Shown: positions 44,105 to 55,672, counted from the stretch's first letter. The stretch: 64,000 nucleotides of DNA from Xanthobacter agilis (GCF_021730435.1 NZ_JABWGX010000005.1:169896-233895), one strand, 5' to 3'. Notes: generated by a model from the sequence alone, not told the origin. Numbers and translations: made by a program.

Positions 44105-45133
44105 TCACAGGAAGACGCTGGGCACCTCGGTCTTGCGTTCGAGCCAGGCCGGCACCGGCAGGTTCTTGGAGCGCAGGAATTCCGGATTGAACAGCTTCGA
44201 CTGATAGCGCGTGCCATAGTCGGCGAGGATGGTCACGATGGTGCGGCCCGGCCCCATCTCCTTGGCGAGGCGGATGGCGCCGGCCACGTTCACCCCGGAG
44301 GAGCCGCCCACGCACAGGCCCTCGTGCTCCAGAAGGTCGAACACGATCGGCACCGATTCGGTGTCCGGGATCTGGAAGGCGATGTCCACCGGCGCGCCCT
44401 CCAGGTTGGCGGTGATGCGGCCCTGGCCGATGCCCTCGGTGATGGACGAGCCCTCCGCGTGGAGCCGGCCGGTGGTGTAATAGGAATAGAGCGCCGCGCC
44501 AGGCGGATCGGCGAGGCCGATCTGAATGTTCGGGTTGCGGTTCTTGAGCGCGATGCCGATGCCGGCGAGCGTGCCGCCGGAGCCCACGGCGCAGACGAAG
44601 CCGTCCACCTTGCCATCGGTCTGGGCGAAGATTTCAGGGCCGGTGGTGTCGATGTGGGCCTGGCGGTTGGCCACATTGTCGAACTGGTTGGCCCAGATGG
44701 CGCCGTTGGGCTCGGTCTTCGCCAGCGCCTCGGCGAGGCGGCCGGAATATTTCACGTAGTTGTTCGGGTTGGAATAGGCGACGGCAGGCACCTCAACCAG
44801 CGTGGCGCCGGCGAGCCGCAGCATGTCCTTCTTTTCCTGGGACTGGGTCTCGGGAATGACGATGACGGTGCGGAATCCGAACGGCGCCGCCACCAAAGCG
44901 AGACCGATGCCGGTGTTGCCGGCGGTGCCCTCCACGATGACGCCGCCGGGGCGCAGTTCCCCGCGAGCAATGGCGTCGGTGATGATGCCGAGGGCCGCGC
45001 GGTCCTTCACCGACTGGCCGGGATTGAGAAATTCGGCCTTGGCGAGGATCTCGCAGCCGGTCTCCTCGGAGGCGCGCTTCAGGCGAATAAGGGGTGTGTT
45101 GCCAATGGATTCCACAAGACCATTACGGATCAT
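44105..45133 (-). CDS. cysK: Cysteine synthase A (O-acetylserine sulfhydrylase)
   Basis: Protein of 342 residues. The PLP lysine lies in NPGQSVKDRAAL near residue 44, the substrate loop in EGTAGNTGIGLAL, and the phosphate-binding glycine loop in VGSGGTLAGIGI. It forms cysteine from O-acetylserine and sulfide. It is slightly longer than the E. coli protein at the C-terminus. The ATG at 45133 is preceded by an AT-rich region (TATTTAAAGGC) that probably contains the promoter. Adjacent to sseA on the same strand. Confidence 0.93.
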   Translation of the reverse strand: MIRNGLVESIGNTPLIRLKRASEETGCEILAKAEFLNPGQSVKDRAALGIITDAIARGELRPGGVIVEGTAGNTGIGLALVAAPFGFRTVIVIPETQSQEKKDMLRLAGATLVEVPAVAYSNPNNYVKYSGRLAEALAKTEPNGAIWANQFDNVANRQAHIDTTGPEIFAQTDGKVDGFVCAVGSGGTLAGIGIALKNRNPNIQIGLADPPGAALYSYYTTGRLHAEGSSITEGIGQGRITANLEGAPVDIAFQIPDTESVPIVFDLLEHEGLCVGGSSGVNVAGAIRLAKEMGPGRTIVTILADYGTRYQSKLFNPEFLRSKNLPVPAWLERKTEVPSVFL

Positions 45134-45210
45134 GATGGGCTAAGCCTTTAAATAAACTGGCCTTAGGCTAACTCATCAAAGATGGCTGTATCAAGTCAAA
45201 ATATCCGGAA

Positions 45211-46647
45211 TTAGTGTGTGGATTTGAGGGCGCGCAGAGCCCGTTCCCGAGCGGCGGCGTGGTCCACGATGGGGTGCGGATAGGTGGCCCCCAGGGTGAC
45301 GCCGGCGGCGCGCAGCGTGGCGGCATCCGCCGTCCACGGCTTGTGGATGACGCGCGCGGGCAGGCGCGCCAGCTCCGGCACGAAACGGCGGACATAGGCG
45401 CCGTCGGGGTCGAACTTTTCCCCTTGCAGCACCGGATTGAAAATCCGGAAATAGGGCGCGGCGTCGAGGCCCGTGCCCGCCACCCATTGCCAGCTCGCGG
45501 GATTGCTGGCGGGGTCGGCATCCACCAGCGTATCCCAGAACCACGCCTCACCCTCGCGCCAGTCGATCAGCAGGTGCTTGACCAGGAACGAGGCGACCAC
45601 CATGCGCACGCGGTTGTGCATCCACCCGGTCTGCCACAGCTCGCGCAGGCCGGCATCGACGAGCGGGTAGCCGGTGGCGCCCGCCTGCCACGCCTTCAGC
45701 TCGCCAGGGCAGTCGCGCCAGGGGAAGGCGTCGAAGGCCGGCTGGATGTTGCGCCGGGCAAGGTCGGGCGTGGCGGCAAGCAGATGGTGGCTGAACTCGC
45801 GCCAATAGAGTTCCGCCAGGAACTTGGCGGCATCCGTCTCCGGCACGCCGCCCGCCGCCTCGGCATGGGTGACGGCGGCCAGAATCTGCCGGGGCGAGAC
45901 CTCGCCGAAACGCAGATGGGGCGAGAGGCGCGACACATGGTCGAGCGCCGGGATATCGCGGCCTTCGCCATAGCCCTTCAGCCCGTCCGCGACGAAGGTG
46001 GCAAGACGGGCCTGGGCGGCGCGCTCCCCCGGTCGCCACGCTTTGCACAGCCCGCCGGCCCAGTCGGGATGCGAGGGCTCCAGCTCCCATGCCTCCAGCG
46101 GATCGCTGTCGAGCGGTGACGCCGGTGTCAAATGTCCCGGAGGCGGCAGCGGCGCGCCGGGGGGCGGCAGCCGCAGGGCGGCACGGTGAAAGGCCGAGAA
46201 GGTCCGGGGCAGGCGGCCGGCGCCCGACAATATTGTGCCCGGCGCGTGGAGCAGATGGCCGCAGAAGCGCTCCACCTGCCGCTCCTCCTGGCGCAGGCGC
46301 GCCACCACCGCGGCATCGACCTTGGCTTCGGCCGCGCCGGCGCGATCATTGAATACCACCAGTTCCGCGCCGAGCTCCGCCGCCACGTGGGGCACGATGC
46401 GGGTGGCGGGGCCGCGCCGCAGCATCAGGTCCAGCCCGTGTTGACCCAATTGCGCCGCAAGGGCGCGCAGCGCGCCCGCCAGCCACCAGCGCGCCGCCCC
46501 GCCCATCGGGCGCAGGCCCGGCGCCTCCTCGTCCAGCACGAACACGGCGGCGAGGGGCCGACCGCTGGCCACCGCGGCCAGAAGAGCGGGATTGTCGGAC
46601 AGGCGCAGGTCGTCGCGAAACCAGATCAAGGCGGGATGGCGGGTCAT
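45211..46647 (-). CDS. phrB: Deoxyribodipyrimidine photolyase (class I CPD)
   Basis: Protein of 478 residues. It repairs UV-made cyclobutane pyrimidine dimers with light, using FAD and an antenna chromophore. The N-terminal domain starts LIWFRDDLRLSDNPAL. The FAD domain has the Trp-rich C-terminal stretch WREFSHHLL, TGYPLVDAGLRELWQTGWMHNRVRM and WQWVAGTG, all family hallmarks. The ATG at 46647 begins right before the core; an upstream in-frame start at 46716 adds non-conserved residues. Confidence 0.95.
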   Translation of the reverse strand: MTRHPALIWFRDDLRLSDNPALLAAVASGRPLAAVFVLDEEAPGLRPMGGAARWWLAGALRALAAQLGQHGLDLMLRRGPATRIVPHVAAELGAELVVFNDRAGAAEAKVDAAVVARLRQEERQVERFCGHLLHAPGTILSGAGRLPRTFSAFHRAALRLPPPGAPLPPPGHLTPASPLDSDPLEAWELEPSHPDWAGGLCKAWRPGERAAQARLATFVADGLKGYGEGRDIPALDHVSRLSPHLRFGEVSPRQILAAVTHAEAAGGVPETDAAKFLAELYWREFSHHLLAATPDLARRNIQPAFDAFPWRDCPGELKAWQAGATGYPLVDAGLRELWQTGWMHNRVRMVVASFLVKHLLIDWREGEAWFWDTLVDADPASNPASWQWVAGTGLDAAPYFRIFNPVLQGEKFDPDGAYVRRFVPELARLPARVIHKPWTADAATLRAAGVTLGATYPHPIVDHAAARERALRALKSTH

Positions 46648-46772
46648 CGATCGCTCGCATCGGGCAGGCGATGAGAGTTCCGCTGTTCGGTCGCCCGCGC
46701 AAGGGGGCCAGCGCAAGAAGCGGCTACGCTAAGGCATGCAGCGTGTGCCCGATGCGCGCCAGCGTCACCGGA

Positions 46773-47687
46773 CTATTGCGCGGCGTCCTGTTCGGTCAGG
46801 TTGTCGAGGCCCTGGATCACATGTTGCGCCAGGGCGTCGGCCAGCGGAGAAGCCTCGTGGCGGTTGCGCAGCAGGCCGATATCGCAGGGCGGCAGCGCCG
46901 GAAAGCCATCGGCGGTGCCGAGCACCCGCATGCCCGGCCGCAATGCTGATTCGGGAAACACCGAAACCGCGAGCCCGGCCAGCACTGCCGCCGCCACCGC
47001 CCCGCTGTTGGGGCTCGAATACAAAATGCGGTGTCCGCGCCCGGCGGTGGCGAGGCGCGTCACGGCGATGTCGCGCCACTGGCAGGTGGTTCGCCCCAGC
47101 GCCAGGGGAACCACCGGCTCCTGATGCACCGCATGGCGCGCCGATGTCACCCACATGAGCCGCTCGCGCCGGATCACCTGGGCGTTGCGCGCGGTGATCT
47201 CGGTGGCGGTGATGATGGCAAGGTCGATGGTGCCGGCGGCGATGCGTTGCACCAGCTCGTTGGTGGGCTCGCAGATCACCGTCAGCTCCACCGAGGCGTG
47301 GGTGCGCGAGAAGCGCGCCATGATGTCCGGCAGGTAGCGGTCCGCATAATCGTCCGGCACGCCGAGGCACACCCGCCCCGACAGCTCCGCATCGGCGAAG
47401 CTGGTGACCGCCTCCATGTTCAGCCGCACGATGCGGCGGGCGAAGTCCAGAAGCCGTTCGCCGTCCTCGGTGAGGCGCGAGGCGCGCCCGTCGCGGGCGA
47501 AGATCGGCCGGCCGACGCGATCTTCCAGCCGCTTCATCTGCATGGACACGGCCGACTGGGTCTTGTGCACCACCTCCGCCGCGCGGGTGAAGCTGCCGGT
47601 CTCGGCGATGGCGACGAACGTGCGCAACTGGTCGGGGTCGAGCAGAACGGTCATGGCGGCTTCCGCGGCGGCTTTCGGTTCATTCAT
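46773..47687 (-). CDS. LysR-family transcriptional regulator
   Basis: Protein of 304 residues from ATG 47687, or 293 from ATG 47654. The N-terminal helix-turn-helix is LRTFVAIAETGSFTRAAEVVHKTQSAVSMQMKRLE. The effector domain carries LGVPDDYADRYLPDIMARF and GTIDLAIIT. The VPDDYADRYLP pattern is common in a subgroup of LysR regulators near hydrophobic-compound or amino-acid genes, but no target can be read here. The 266 bases upstream include a copy of the 44-nt palindrome and an ATTCGCTAGTGT-type AT-rich stretch near the start. It is not divergent from any enzyme gene; the DUF1127 gene lies beyond. Confidence 0.9.
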   Translation of the reverse strand: MNEPKAAAEAAMTVLLDPDQLRTFVAIAETGSFTRAAEVVHKTQSAVSMQMKRLEDRVGRPIFARDGRASRLTEDGERLLDFARRIVRLNMEAVTSFADAELSGRVCLGVPDDYADRYLPDIMARFSRTHASVELTVICEPTNELVQRIAAGTIDLAIITATEITARNAQVIRRERLMWVTSARHAVHQEPVVPLALGRTTCQWRDIAVTRLATAGRGHRILYSSPNSGAVAAAVLAGLAVSVFPESALRPGMRVLGTADGFPALPPCDIGLLRNRHEASPLADALAQHVIQGLDNLTEQDAAQ

Positions 47688-47826
47688 CACGCAGACTGAT
47701 ATCTGGAATGAATAACATTCGCTAGTGTGATCTTTCCAGGCGCGGCACAAGAGGCCGTGCCGTCGCTGAGGCGGCCGGAATCGGGTGGCGACGCTCTGGG
47801 TCTTGATCCAGAAGAAGCGACCTGGA

Positions 47827-47870
47827 GCATTTTCAAGCGAAGTGGTTTCCGGTTCGCGTGAAGAAAATGC
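47827..47870. repeat. 44-nt palindromic repeat, single copy
   Basis: Same element as at 27306: arms GCATTTTC and GAAAATGC are intact, with the inner AGCGAA/TTCGCG pair. It lies between the LysR gene and the DUF1127 gene, 140 bases from the LysR start. Confidence 0.85.
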
Positions 47871-47968
47871 ATCGATGCAAAACCGAGGGCCGATGACGTG
47901 CGCCAAGGCGAACGGAGAACGCTCGAGCAGAGGAGTGCGGCATCCGTGTCGCAGTGAGGGAGATGGTC

Positions 47969-48295
47969 ATGAGCATGTCTGGCGAAACGCGCAGATTGGT
48001 GGTCGCCCCGGTGGCTGAGGCCCTGGCATCGCTGCTGATGATGACGGTTGCGGCTGCCTATGGTGCGAAGCGCCGGGCCGACGCCCTCGGCCACATGCTC
48101 GAACGCCGCCGCGCGATGGCCGCTCTCGCCACCCTCGACGATCACATGCTCAAGGATATCGGCATCACCCGCGCTGATGTGCGCGATGCGGTGTCGGCGC
48201 CCCTCGGCGCCGATCCCACCCGGCTGCTCGTGCTGCGGGTGAGCGAGCGCCGCGCGGCCCGGCAGCTCGCCCGCCGCGAACTGGGCCTGGGCTGA
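47969..48295 (+). CDS. Small DUF1127 protein
   Basis: Protein of 108 residues. The C-terminal half has the DUF1127 motif LDDHMLKDIGITRADV (about residues 52-67), rich in basic and helical residues. Small DUF1127 proteins of alphaproteobacteria are linked to phosphate and carbon metabolism and to RNA processing, and are often stress-induced. The ATG at 47969 is preferred because GAGGGAG lies 8 bases ahead; a GTG at 47954 and an ATG at 47963 are alternatives. A strong terminator follows. Confidence 0.8.
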   Translation: MSMSGETRRLVVAPVAEALASLLMMTVAAAYGAKRRADALGHMLERRRAMAALATLDDHMLKDIGITRADVRDAVSAPLGADPTRLLVLRVSERRAARQLARRELGLG

Positions 48296-48340
48296 GCGCT
48301 GACGATTTCGGCGGGCACGCCCCTCGGGTCCGCCGTATCT

Positions 48341-48377
48341 GGACCCGCGCCGACCGCAACCGGCGCGGGTCCTTTTT
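48341..48377 (+). terminator. Rho-independent terminator of the DUF1127 gene
   Basis: Perfect 12-bp stem GGACCCGCGCCG/CGGCGCGGGTCC with an 8-base loop, followed by five T. It sits between convergent genes; the minus-strand side lacks a T-run. Confidence 0.9.
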
Positions 48378-48380
48378 CAT

Positions 48381-49439
48381 TTATTTCTCGTCGCCGTCCT
48401 TCTTCACCAGACGAGGCTTTTCCGGGGGGATGATTTCCGCCTCGGTCCCCGGCTGGCGGGTACGGGCCAGCACGTCCATCCAAAATTCCGGGAAGGTGTA
48501 AGGCGGCCGCTCCGGATTCGCCGCGCCCGGAAAGTTGGGCGGAAAGCCCTGGGCGAACATCTTCGCGAAAAACTCCTGGAACGGCTGAAGCGGGTTGGCT
48601 GCGGCGTCCTGCGGCGCGTAAGGCTGCGGCGAGGGCGCGGGCGGCGCCGGTGGGGCCACCGGGCTGGGGGCCGGCGCGCCGGTCTGCGCGAGGGTGCTCG
48701 CCATGGCGTTCACCACGTCCTGCCACGCGTTGGCCGGATTGGCGCGCTGCTGCGGCGAGGCCGGCGCCGCCTGCTGGAACATCACCCGCGCGAACGCATC
48801 CGCCCAGGGGTTGCCCGAAGAATAAGAGGGGGCGCTCGCGCTGGTGGCGGAGAAGGCGAGGAAGGCGTCGATCCAGGGATTGCCGGAGGAGATGGGCGCC
48901 GGCCGGGCTTCCGGCTGGCCGATGGGCAGCCGGCTGAGCAGCGCCGCGGTCACGGTCTGGAGCGCGCCCGACGCCGCAAGCGACTTGGCGAGGCCGCCGA
49001 CGAACAGATTCGCGAAGGTCGGCATCATCTGCCGCACCATGGCGATGCCGAGCCCGGTGGTGGCCGCGACCTGACTGGCCACCGCGCGGCTCACCTCGCT
49101 GGAGCCGAACACCGCGTTGAGCGCGTCCATTCCCATCTGGTTGATGTCCGGCTGCGGTTGGCGGGGGGGCGGCGGCGGCGCCTGCTGCGTCCCGTAAGGC
49201 GCGCCGAAGCCGTTCGGGTTGCCGTAATAGGCGCCGTAGGGGCCGTTCAGCATCAAAGCCATCAGCGAGGCCATGGCTTCCGGCGATTGGGTGACGTGGC
49301 GAAAATTGTCGGCGAAGGCGGGCATCAGGGCATCGGCGACAGCCTTGGCCTGTTGCGTGGACAGGCCGTAGACCCGTGCAAGATTCTCCATCCCGTGTCC
49401 CCCTTGAGCCGCGCGCAGCAGCTCCACGAACTGATCCAT
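48381..49439 (-). CDS. DUF937-like, Pro/Ala/Gln-rich protein of unknown function
   Basis: Protein of 352 residues from ATG 49439, which has an AAGGAGG RBS; an in-frame start at 49463 adds 8 residues. The N-terminal 75 residues (LARVYGLSTQQAKAVADALMPAF) look like a DUF937 repeat unit. Residues about 115-180 contain a second helical part, with the hydrophobic stretch GIAMVRQMMPTFANLFVGGLA. The rest is low-complexity Pro/Ala/Gln with repeated SSGNPW(I/A)DAF blocks. No signal peptide. The C-terminus is Lys/Glu-rich. Function unknown. Confidence 0.7.
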   Translation of the reverse strand: MDQFVELLRAAQGGHGMENLARVYGLSTQQAKAVADALMPAFADNFRHVTQSPEAMASLMALMLNGPYGAYYGNPNGFGAPYGTQQAPPPPPRQPQPDINQMGMDALNAVFGSSEVSRAVASQVAATTGLGIAMVRQMMPTFANLFVGGLAKSLAASGALQTVTAALLSRLPIGQPEARPAPISSGNPWIDAFLAFSATSASAPSYSSGNPWADAFARVMFQQAAPASPQQRANPANAWQDVVNAMASTLAQTGAPAPSPVAPPAPPAPSPQPYAPQDAAANPLQPFQEFFAKMFAQGFPPNFPGAANPERPPYTFPEFWMDVLARTRQPGTEAEIIPPEKPRLVKKDGDEK

Positions 49440-49733
49440 CCCCCCTCCTTCGCCGGCTGTCACCGAAGGGCTGTCATGCCTCCGGCCGTTCCGGTCTGTT
49501 TCCGCGCCGCGACTCGCTGGCCTTTACACCTGAATGGTGCGCCGCGTCGTTCTTTGCAACCGGTCAAATCGGCTTGCCGGCGATGGGGGGGAAGCCCTGG
49601 CCACACGGCTCCGGCGCTCCCCCGGCCCATCGCCACCGGCGCGGTTCCGTTCGGGAATGCAATCTCCGCATGGCCCGAGAGCGAGAGTACGCCAAAGGGG
49701 CGTCAAAAGCACGAATGTATCGTCGCCCGGCGA

Positions 49734-51575
49734 TCAGCCGGAAAATTCCGTCTCGTGGGACAGAATGTCCTGGGCTTCCGCATTGAGCGGGCGCGCCGGC
49801 TTTTCGGGGATGTGAAGCGGTTCCGGCTCCACCTTGCGCGGGCGCTGCGGTTCGGGTGGGGCGAAAATGCCTTCCTCCAGTTGCCGTTCGAGGCGGGCCC
49901 GGTCGCGGGCGCGCACATCGGCAACGCGGGCGCCGGCCGCCTCGGCGCTGACGCCCATGGCCTGCAAGGTGCGCCCGCCGAAACCGAGCGCCGATTCCAG
50001 GGTCTCGCGGATCTCGAAATCCACGCCGAGCCGCATCAGCTCCATGGAATGAATACGGTCAAAGCTGCGCACGAACAGCTCGGTTCCAGGCATGGAGGCC
50101 TTCACCACCTCGACGATGCGGTTGGCGTCCTCCTTGTCGTCCACGCACACGCAGATGACCTTGCAGCTCTCGGCCCCGGCGGCGCGCAGCACGTCCAGGC
50201 GGGTGCCGTCGCCATAATAGATGTGCACGCCGAAACGCCCGGCGCTCTGGATCATCTCCACATCGTTGTCGATGATGGTGACGCTCACGCCCTCCGCCAG
50301 CAGGCATTGGGAGACGATCTGCCCGAAGCGGCCGAAGCCGATCACCAGCACCGAGCCGTCGGCATCGGAAAAATCATCGGCCTCGGGCTCCGGTTCGGCT
50401 GGCGCCAGGCGCGGCAGCAGCCGGGCGATGGCGGCGAACAGCAGCGGGCCGATGATCATGGTCAGCGCCGCCATGGCGATCAGAAGGTCGGCCTGGTCGG
50501 GCTTCAGGATGCCGGTGCTCAGGCCGAGCGGGAACAAGACGAAGGCGAACTCGCCGGCCGGCAGAAGCACCACCGCCGCCAGCGCGGATTGCGGCGATGG
50601 GATGTTGTCGTTGCGGAAGACGGAATAGACCACCGCGCACTTCGTCAGCGATACCAGCAGCGTGGCGATCAGCAGCGGGCCCATGTTGTGGACCACCACC
50701 GCCACGTTCAGCGACATGCCCACGCTCATGAAGAACATGGCGAGCAGCAGGCCGCGGAAGGCATCCACATTGGCCTCCAGCTCGTGGCGGAAGGTGGATT
50801 CCGACAGCAGCAGCCCGGCGAGGAAGGCGCCGAGCGCCATGGACATGCCCACCGCTTCCATCAGCCCGGCGGCCCCCAGCACCACCAGCAGCGCCGCCGC
50901 GGTCATGGCCTCGCGCGCGCCGGACCGCGCCAGCACCCGGAACAGCGGATTGAGCAGATAGCGCCCCGCCACCACGATCACGGCGAGGGCGACGATGGCC
51001 GTGCCCGCGCGCAGCAGGGCGGCCATGGGGTCTTGGGCCAGGGTGCTCTCGCCCGGCGCCAGCAGCGGCACCAGCGCCAGCAGCGGCACCACCGCGATAT
51101 CCTGGAACAGCAGGATGGAAAAGGTGCGCTGGCCATAGGGGGAGGTGAGGTCGTTGCGCTCGTTGAGCAGCTGGAGGGCGATCGCCGTGCCCGACACCGA
51201 GAGCGCCATGCCGCTCACCAGCGCCGCCGCGACACCGAATCCGAACACGAAATAGGCCAGGAGCGCGAAGGCGAGCCCGCTCAGCAGCAGTTGCGCCGCG
51301 CCGAGCCCGAAGATGTAGCGGCCCATGGACAGGAGCCGCGACGGCTTGAGCTCCAGGCCGATGAGGAACAGGAGCATCACCACGCCGAGCTCGGCCACCG
51401 TGGACACCACGGACGGGTCGGCCACATTGAGGCCCACCGGACCGATGGCGATGCCCACCAGCAGGTAGCCCACGATCGGAGAGAAGCCAAGCCGCCGGGC
51501 GAGGGGAACCGAGATCACCGCGGCTGAAAGAAGCGCGAGCGCTGAAACGAACAGCGCGTGATCTTCCCCGTGCAT
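49734..51575 (-). CDS. kefB: Monovalent cation:proton antiporter, CPA2/KefB type
   Basis: Protein of 613 residues. Twelve or so membrane segments fill the first 390 residues, with the family's LFLIGLELKPSRL region and the ALGAFLAGLLLSES motif. An RCK (TrkA-N) domain follows with the NAD site VLVIGFGRFGQI near residue 408. The tail is charged (Glu/Pro/Arg-rich). Such proteins are potassium efflux systems, often gated by glutathione adducts, or K+/H+ antiporters. The LFLIGLE element is normal; the specific ion cannot be read. Symbol is by closest resemblance. Confidence 0.88.
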   Translation of the reverse strand: MHGEDHALFVSALALLSAAVISVPLARRLGFSPIVGYLLVGIAIGPVGLNVADPSVVSTVAELGVVMLLFLIGLELKPSRLLSMGRYIFGLGAAQLLLSGLAFALLAYFVFGFGVAAALVSGMALSVSGTAIALQLLNERNDLTSPYGQRTFSILLFQDIAVVPLLALVPLLAPGESTLAQDPMAALLRAGTAIVALAVIVVAGRYLLNPLFRVLARSGAREAMTAAALLVVLGAAGLMEAVGMSMALGAFLAGLLLSESTFRHELEANVDAFRGLLLAMFFMSVGMSLNVAVVVHNMGPLLIATLLVSLTKCAVVYSVFRNDNIPSPQSALAAVVLLPAGEFAFVLFPLGLSTGILKPDQADLLIAMAALTMIIGPLLFAAIARLLPRLAPAEPEPEADDFSDADGSVLVIGFGRFGQIVSQCLLAEGVSVTIIDNDVEMIQSAGRFGVHIYYGDGTRLDVLRAAGAESCKVICVCVDDKEDANRIVEVVKASMPGTELFVRSFDRIHSMELMRLGVDFEIRETLESALGFGGRTLQAMGVSAEAAGARVADVRARDRARLERQLEEGIFAPPEPQRPRKVEPEPLHIPEKPARPLNAEAQDILSHETEFSG

Positions 51576-51856
51576 CCGTCACTCTCCCGTGCCGCCGCGT
51601 CGGGCGGACCCGTCACCATGCGTTGTTCGTCCGAAGGGCCGGACACCGGCGACAAGGTCCGGCGGAGGTCCTGCGGATCCGAAACGCGAGATACCCTGTC
51701 GTTATGACATGTCGTGCGCCCGGCGCCGACCAACAGCGCATCAAAGCGTGTCCAAACCGTGCCGAGGATGGGGCAGGCCGGGGGCGCTGTCCCGAAACGC
51801 GAGCGGTGCGGCAGTATGGACACGGTGTCCGGCCGCAAGGGGCTCTCGTGCGGGCG

Positions 51857-52459
51857 CTACTTCAGCGCGTCGAAGCCGGGGCCGAAGCCTTCCAGGCTGA
51901 GCGGCACGCCGATGCCCTCCTCGGGGGTCTGGAAGATGATGAAGGTGGCCTGCTTGCCGGTCTTGAGGCGCGAGATGAGGGTGTCATCCATGACCACCTC
52001 GGCGACGCAACCGTTGGGCAGGCAGCGCACGAAGCCGGCGCGGCCCACATCCTGGTCGTCGATCTTGAGGCCGAGGCCGGCGGGCAGCAGCACGCCGAGG
52101 GGCGCCAGCACGCGCAGCAGGCGGCTCTTCTGGTCGGCGGTCTTCAGCACGATCACGGTCAGGCCCACGTTGGGCCGGTCCTCGGCCTGCACCGACTGGA
52201 GCAGCACGCATTGCTCGCCCTGGGCGCCGGGCGGGGTGTCGCAGCGGATCTGCCATTCCCCATGCACCGATTTCACCACGCCCTGAGCGGCCGCGGGACG
52301 CGACAGGCCGAGCACGCCGGCGAGCAGCAGCATGGCCAGCAGCAGGCCCTTGAACAGGCCGGAGGCGGCGAAGGCCGACGTCCACCGCCCGGCTCCGCCG
52401 TGCGAGGCCACGCCACGCGAAGCCGGGAAAAGGGGGAGACCACGGGACGACACGACCAT
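51857..52459 (-). CDS. Invasion-associated locus B (IalB) family protein, second copy
   Basis: Protein of 200 residues from ATG 52459; an in-frame start at 52531 adds a polar leader. A signal/anchor segment (LLLAMLLLAGVLGL) is followed by AAA-Q, then the IalB domain starting HGEWQIRCDTPP. Its Cys pattern (RC, QCVLL, RCLPNGC) matches that of the IalB protein at 7630, but the two are otherwise quite different. Presumably periplasmic. It is separated from the CPA2 gene by 281 bases with no recognisable feature. Confidence 0.82.
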   Translation of the reverse strand: MVVSSRGLPLFPASRGVASHGGAGRWTSAFAASGLFKGLLLAMLLLAGVLGLSRPAAAQGVVKSVHGEWQIRCDTPPGAQGEQCVLLQSVQAEDRPNVGLTVIVLKTADQKSRLLRVLAPLGVLLPAGLGLKIDDQDVGRAGFVRCLPNGCVAEVVMDDTLISRLKTGKQATFIIFQTPEEGIGVPLSLEGFGPGFDALK

Positions 52460-53011
52460 CAACACGACTCCGGAAGCTGCGGGCGCCTCGACCTCGGGCC
52501 GAGCTCCATCTCGAATAGCGGCATTTCGCAACGATTGCCTTAATGCTCAGGCGTTCCTGTCAACAATGGGGCGATTCCCCGCTGGCGCGCCCGGTGGCGG
52601 AAGAGGGGGCTTATCGCGTCTCCGTGAGGCGTGGGAGCGCCCGCGGTCCAGATTTGATGGGTTGCTCTGCGGTAAATTGTCTCGCTAAGGCTTGGCGTGG
52701 GCGGCGGGTCCGAGCGTTACGGAATGGCGCGTTTCGCGATAGGTGTTTGTCTGGATTGAAGGATTTTTGCGTGGGGCGGGGCCGCTCGGCGCCCGGTCCA
52801 GCCTCTCCAAGCGAAAGCGGTACTGTGTCGCAGTGCAAACTTGCCGTCGCTCATTGCGAAGCACAAACGAATGTGTTTGCCGAACTTTCTCGATAGTGGC
52901 AGCCTGAGCATGACCGGCGAAGATCCGGCAATTGCGGCGAAAGCCGGAACGCCCGAAACGGGCACGCTCATCGGCAATCAATAGCCGAGGCAGGGAAGGG
53001 GCGAACAAGAG
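52460..53011. other. Intergenic region upstream of the cox operon
   Basis: 552 bases between divergent genes (IalB minus, coxB plus). It must contain the cox promoter. I see no FNR-type box or strong -35/-10. The last stretch reads GGCAGGGAAGGGGCGAACAAGAG before the coxB ATG, including a usable purine-rich RBS (GGGAAGGGG). Confidence 0.45.
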
Positions 53012-53848
53012 ATGTCGCGCAAGGGCGTTGCCGCTTGCGTCGCGTCGAGTTTCTCCGCGGCGCTGTTTCTCGCTCCGGCCGCCCTCGCGGGCACCGGTCA
53101 ACCGTCTCCCTGGCAGATGAACCTGCAGGGCGCCGCCACGCCCGTGATGGAGAGCATCCGCTCTTTCAACACGTTCCTGCTCGTCATCATCATCTCCATC
53201 GTGCTGTTCGTGCTGGTGCTGCTCGCCATCGTGGCGGTGCGCTTCAATGAAAGGGCCAATCCGGTCCCCTCGCGCACCAGTCACAATACGCTGATCGAGG
53301 TGGCGTGGACCGTGGTGCCGGTGATGATCCTGGTGGCCATCGCCATTCCCTCGTTCCGCCTGCTGCACCTGGAATTGCGGGTGCCGGCCGCCGACCTCAC
53401 CGTGAAGGCGGTGGGGCACCAGTGGTATTGGTCCTACGAATATCCGGACAATGGCGGGTTCGGCTTCGATTCGATGCTGCTGCAGGACCAGGATTTGAAG
53501 GCGGGGCAGCCGCGCCTGCTCAGCGTGGATAACGAATTGGTGGTGCCGGTGAACAAGGTGATCCGCATGCAGGTCACCGCCGCCGACGTCATCCACTCCT
53601 TCGCGGTGCCCTCCTTCGGCATCAAGATCGACGCGTTGCCGGGGCGCCTCAACGAGACCTGGTTCAAGATCACCACCGAGGGCGTCTATTACGGCCAGTG
53701 CTCCGAATTGTGCGGGCGCGACCACGCCTTCATGCCCATCGCCGTGCGGGCGCTGAGCGAAAAGGATTTCGAGGCCTGGGCGGCGAGCGCCAAGGGCAGG
53801 TTTGCCGCGTCATCCGACGCGCAGGGCCGCCTCGTGGACGCGCGCTGA
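53012..53848 (+). CDS. coxB: Cytochrome c oxidase subunit II
   Basis: Protein of 278 residues. It has a signal peptide (to about residue 26), two membrane helices (FLLVIIISIVLFVLVLLAIV and TVVPVMILVAIAIP) and a periplasmic cupredoxin domain. The CuA site is seen as GHQWYWSYEYPD and CSELCGRDHAFMP, with both Cys, Met and His ligands present. It accepts electrons from cytochrome c in an aa3-type oxidase. No cytochrome c domain is fused. First gene of the operon that runs to 59844. Confidence 0.96.
   Translation: MSRKGVAACVASSFSAALFLAPAALAGTGQPSPWQMNLQGAATPVMESIRSFNTFLLVIIISIVLFVLVLLAIVAVRFNERANPVPSRTSHNTLIEVAWTVVPVMILVAIAIPSFRLLHLELRVPAADLTVKAVGHQWYWSYEYPDNGGFGFDSMLLQDQDLKAGQPRLLSVDNELVVPVNKVIRMQVTAADVIHSFAVPSFGIKIDALPGRLNETWFKITTEGVYYGQCSELCGRDHAFMPIAVRALSEKDFEAWAASAKGRFAASSDAQGRLVDAR

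Positions 53849-55672
<1,824 letters not shown>

Noticed and set aside
49158..51527. A 789-codon plus-strand frame opposite the CPA2 antiporter
   Set aside because: His/Arg/Gln-rich antisense shadow; the minus-strand protein has clear membrane segments and an RCK domain.
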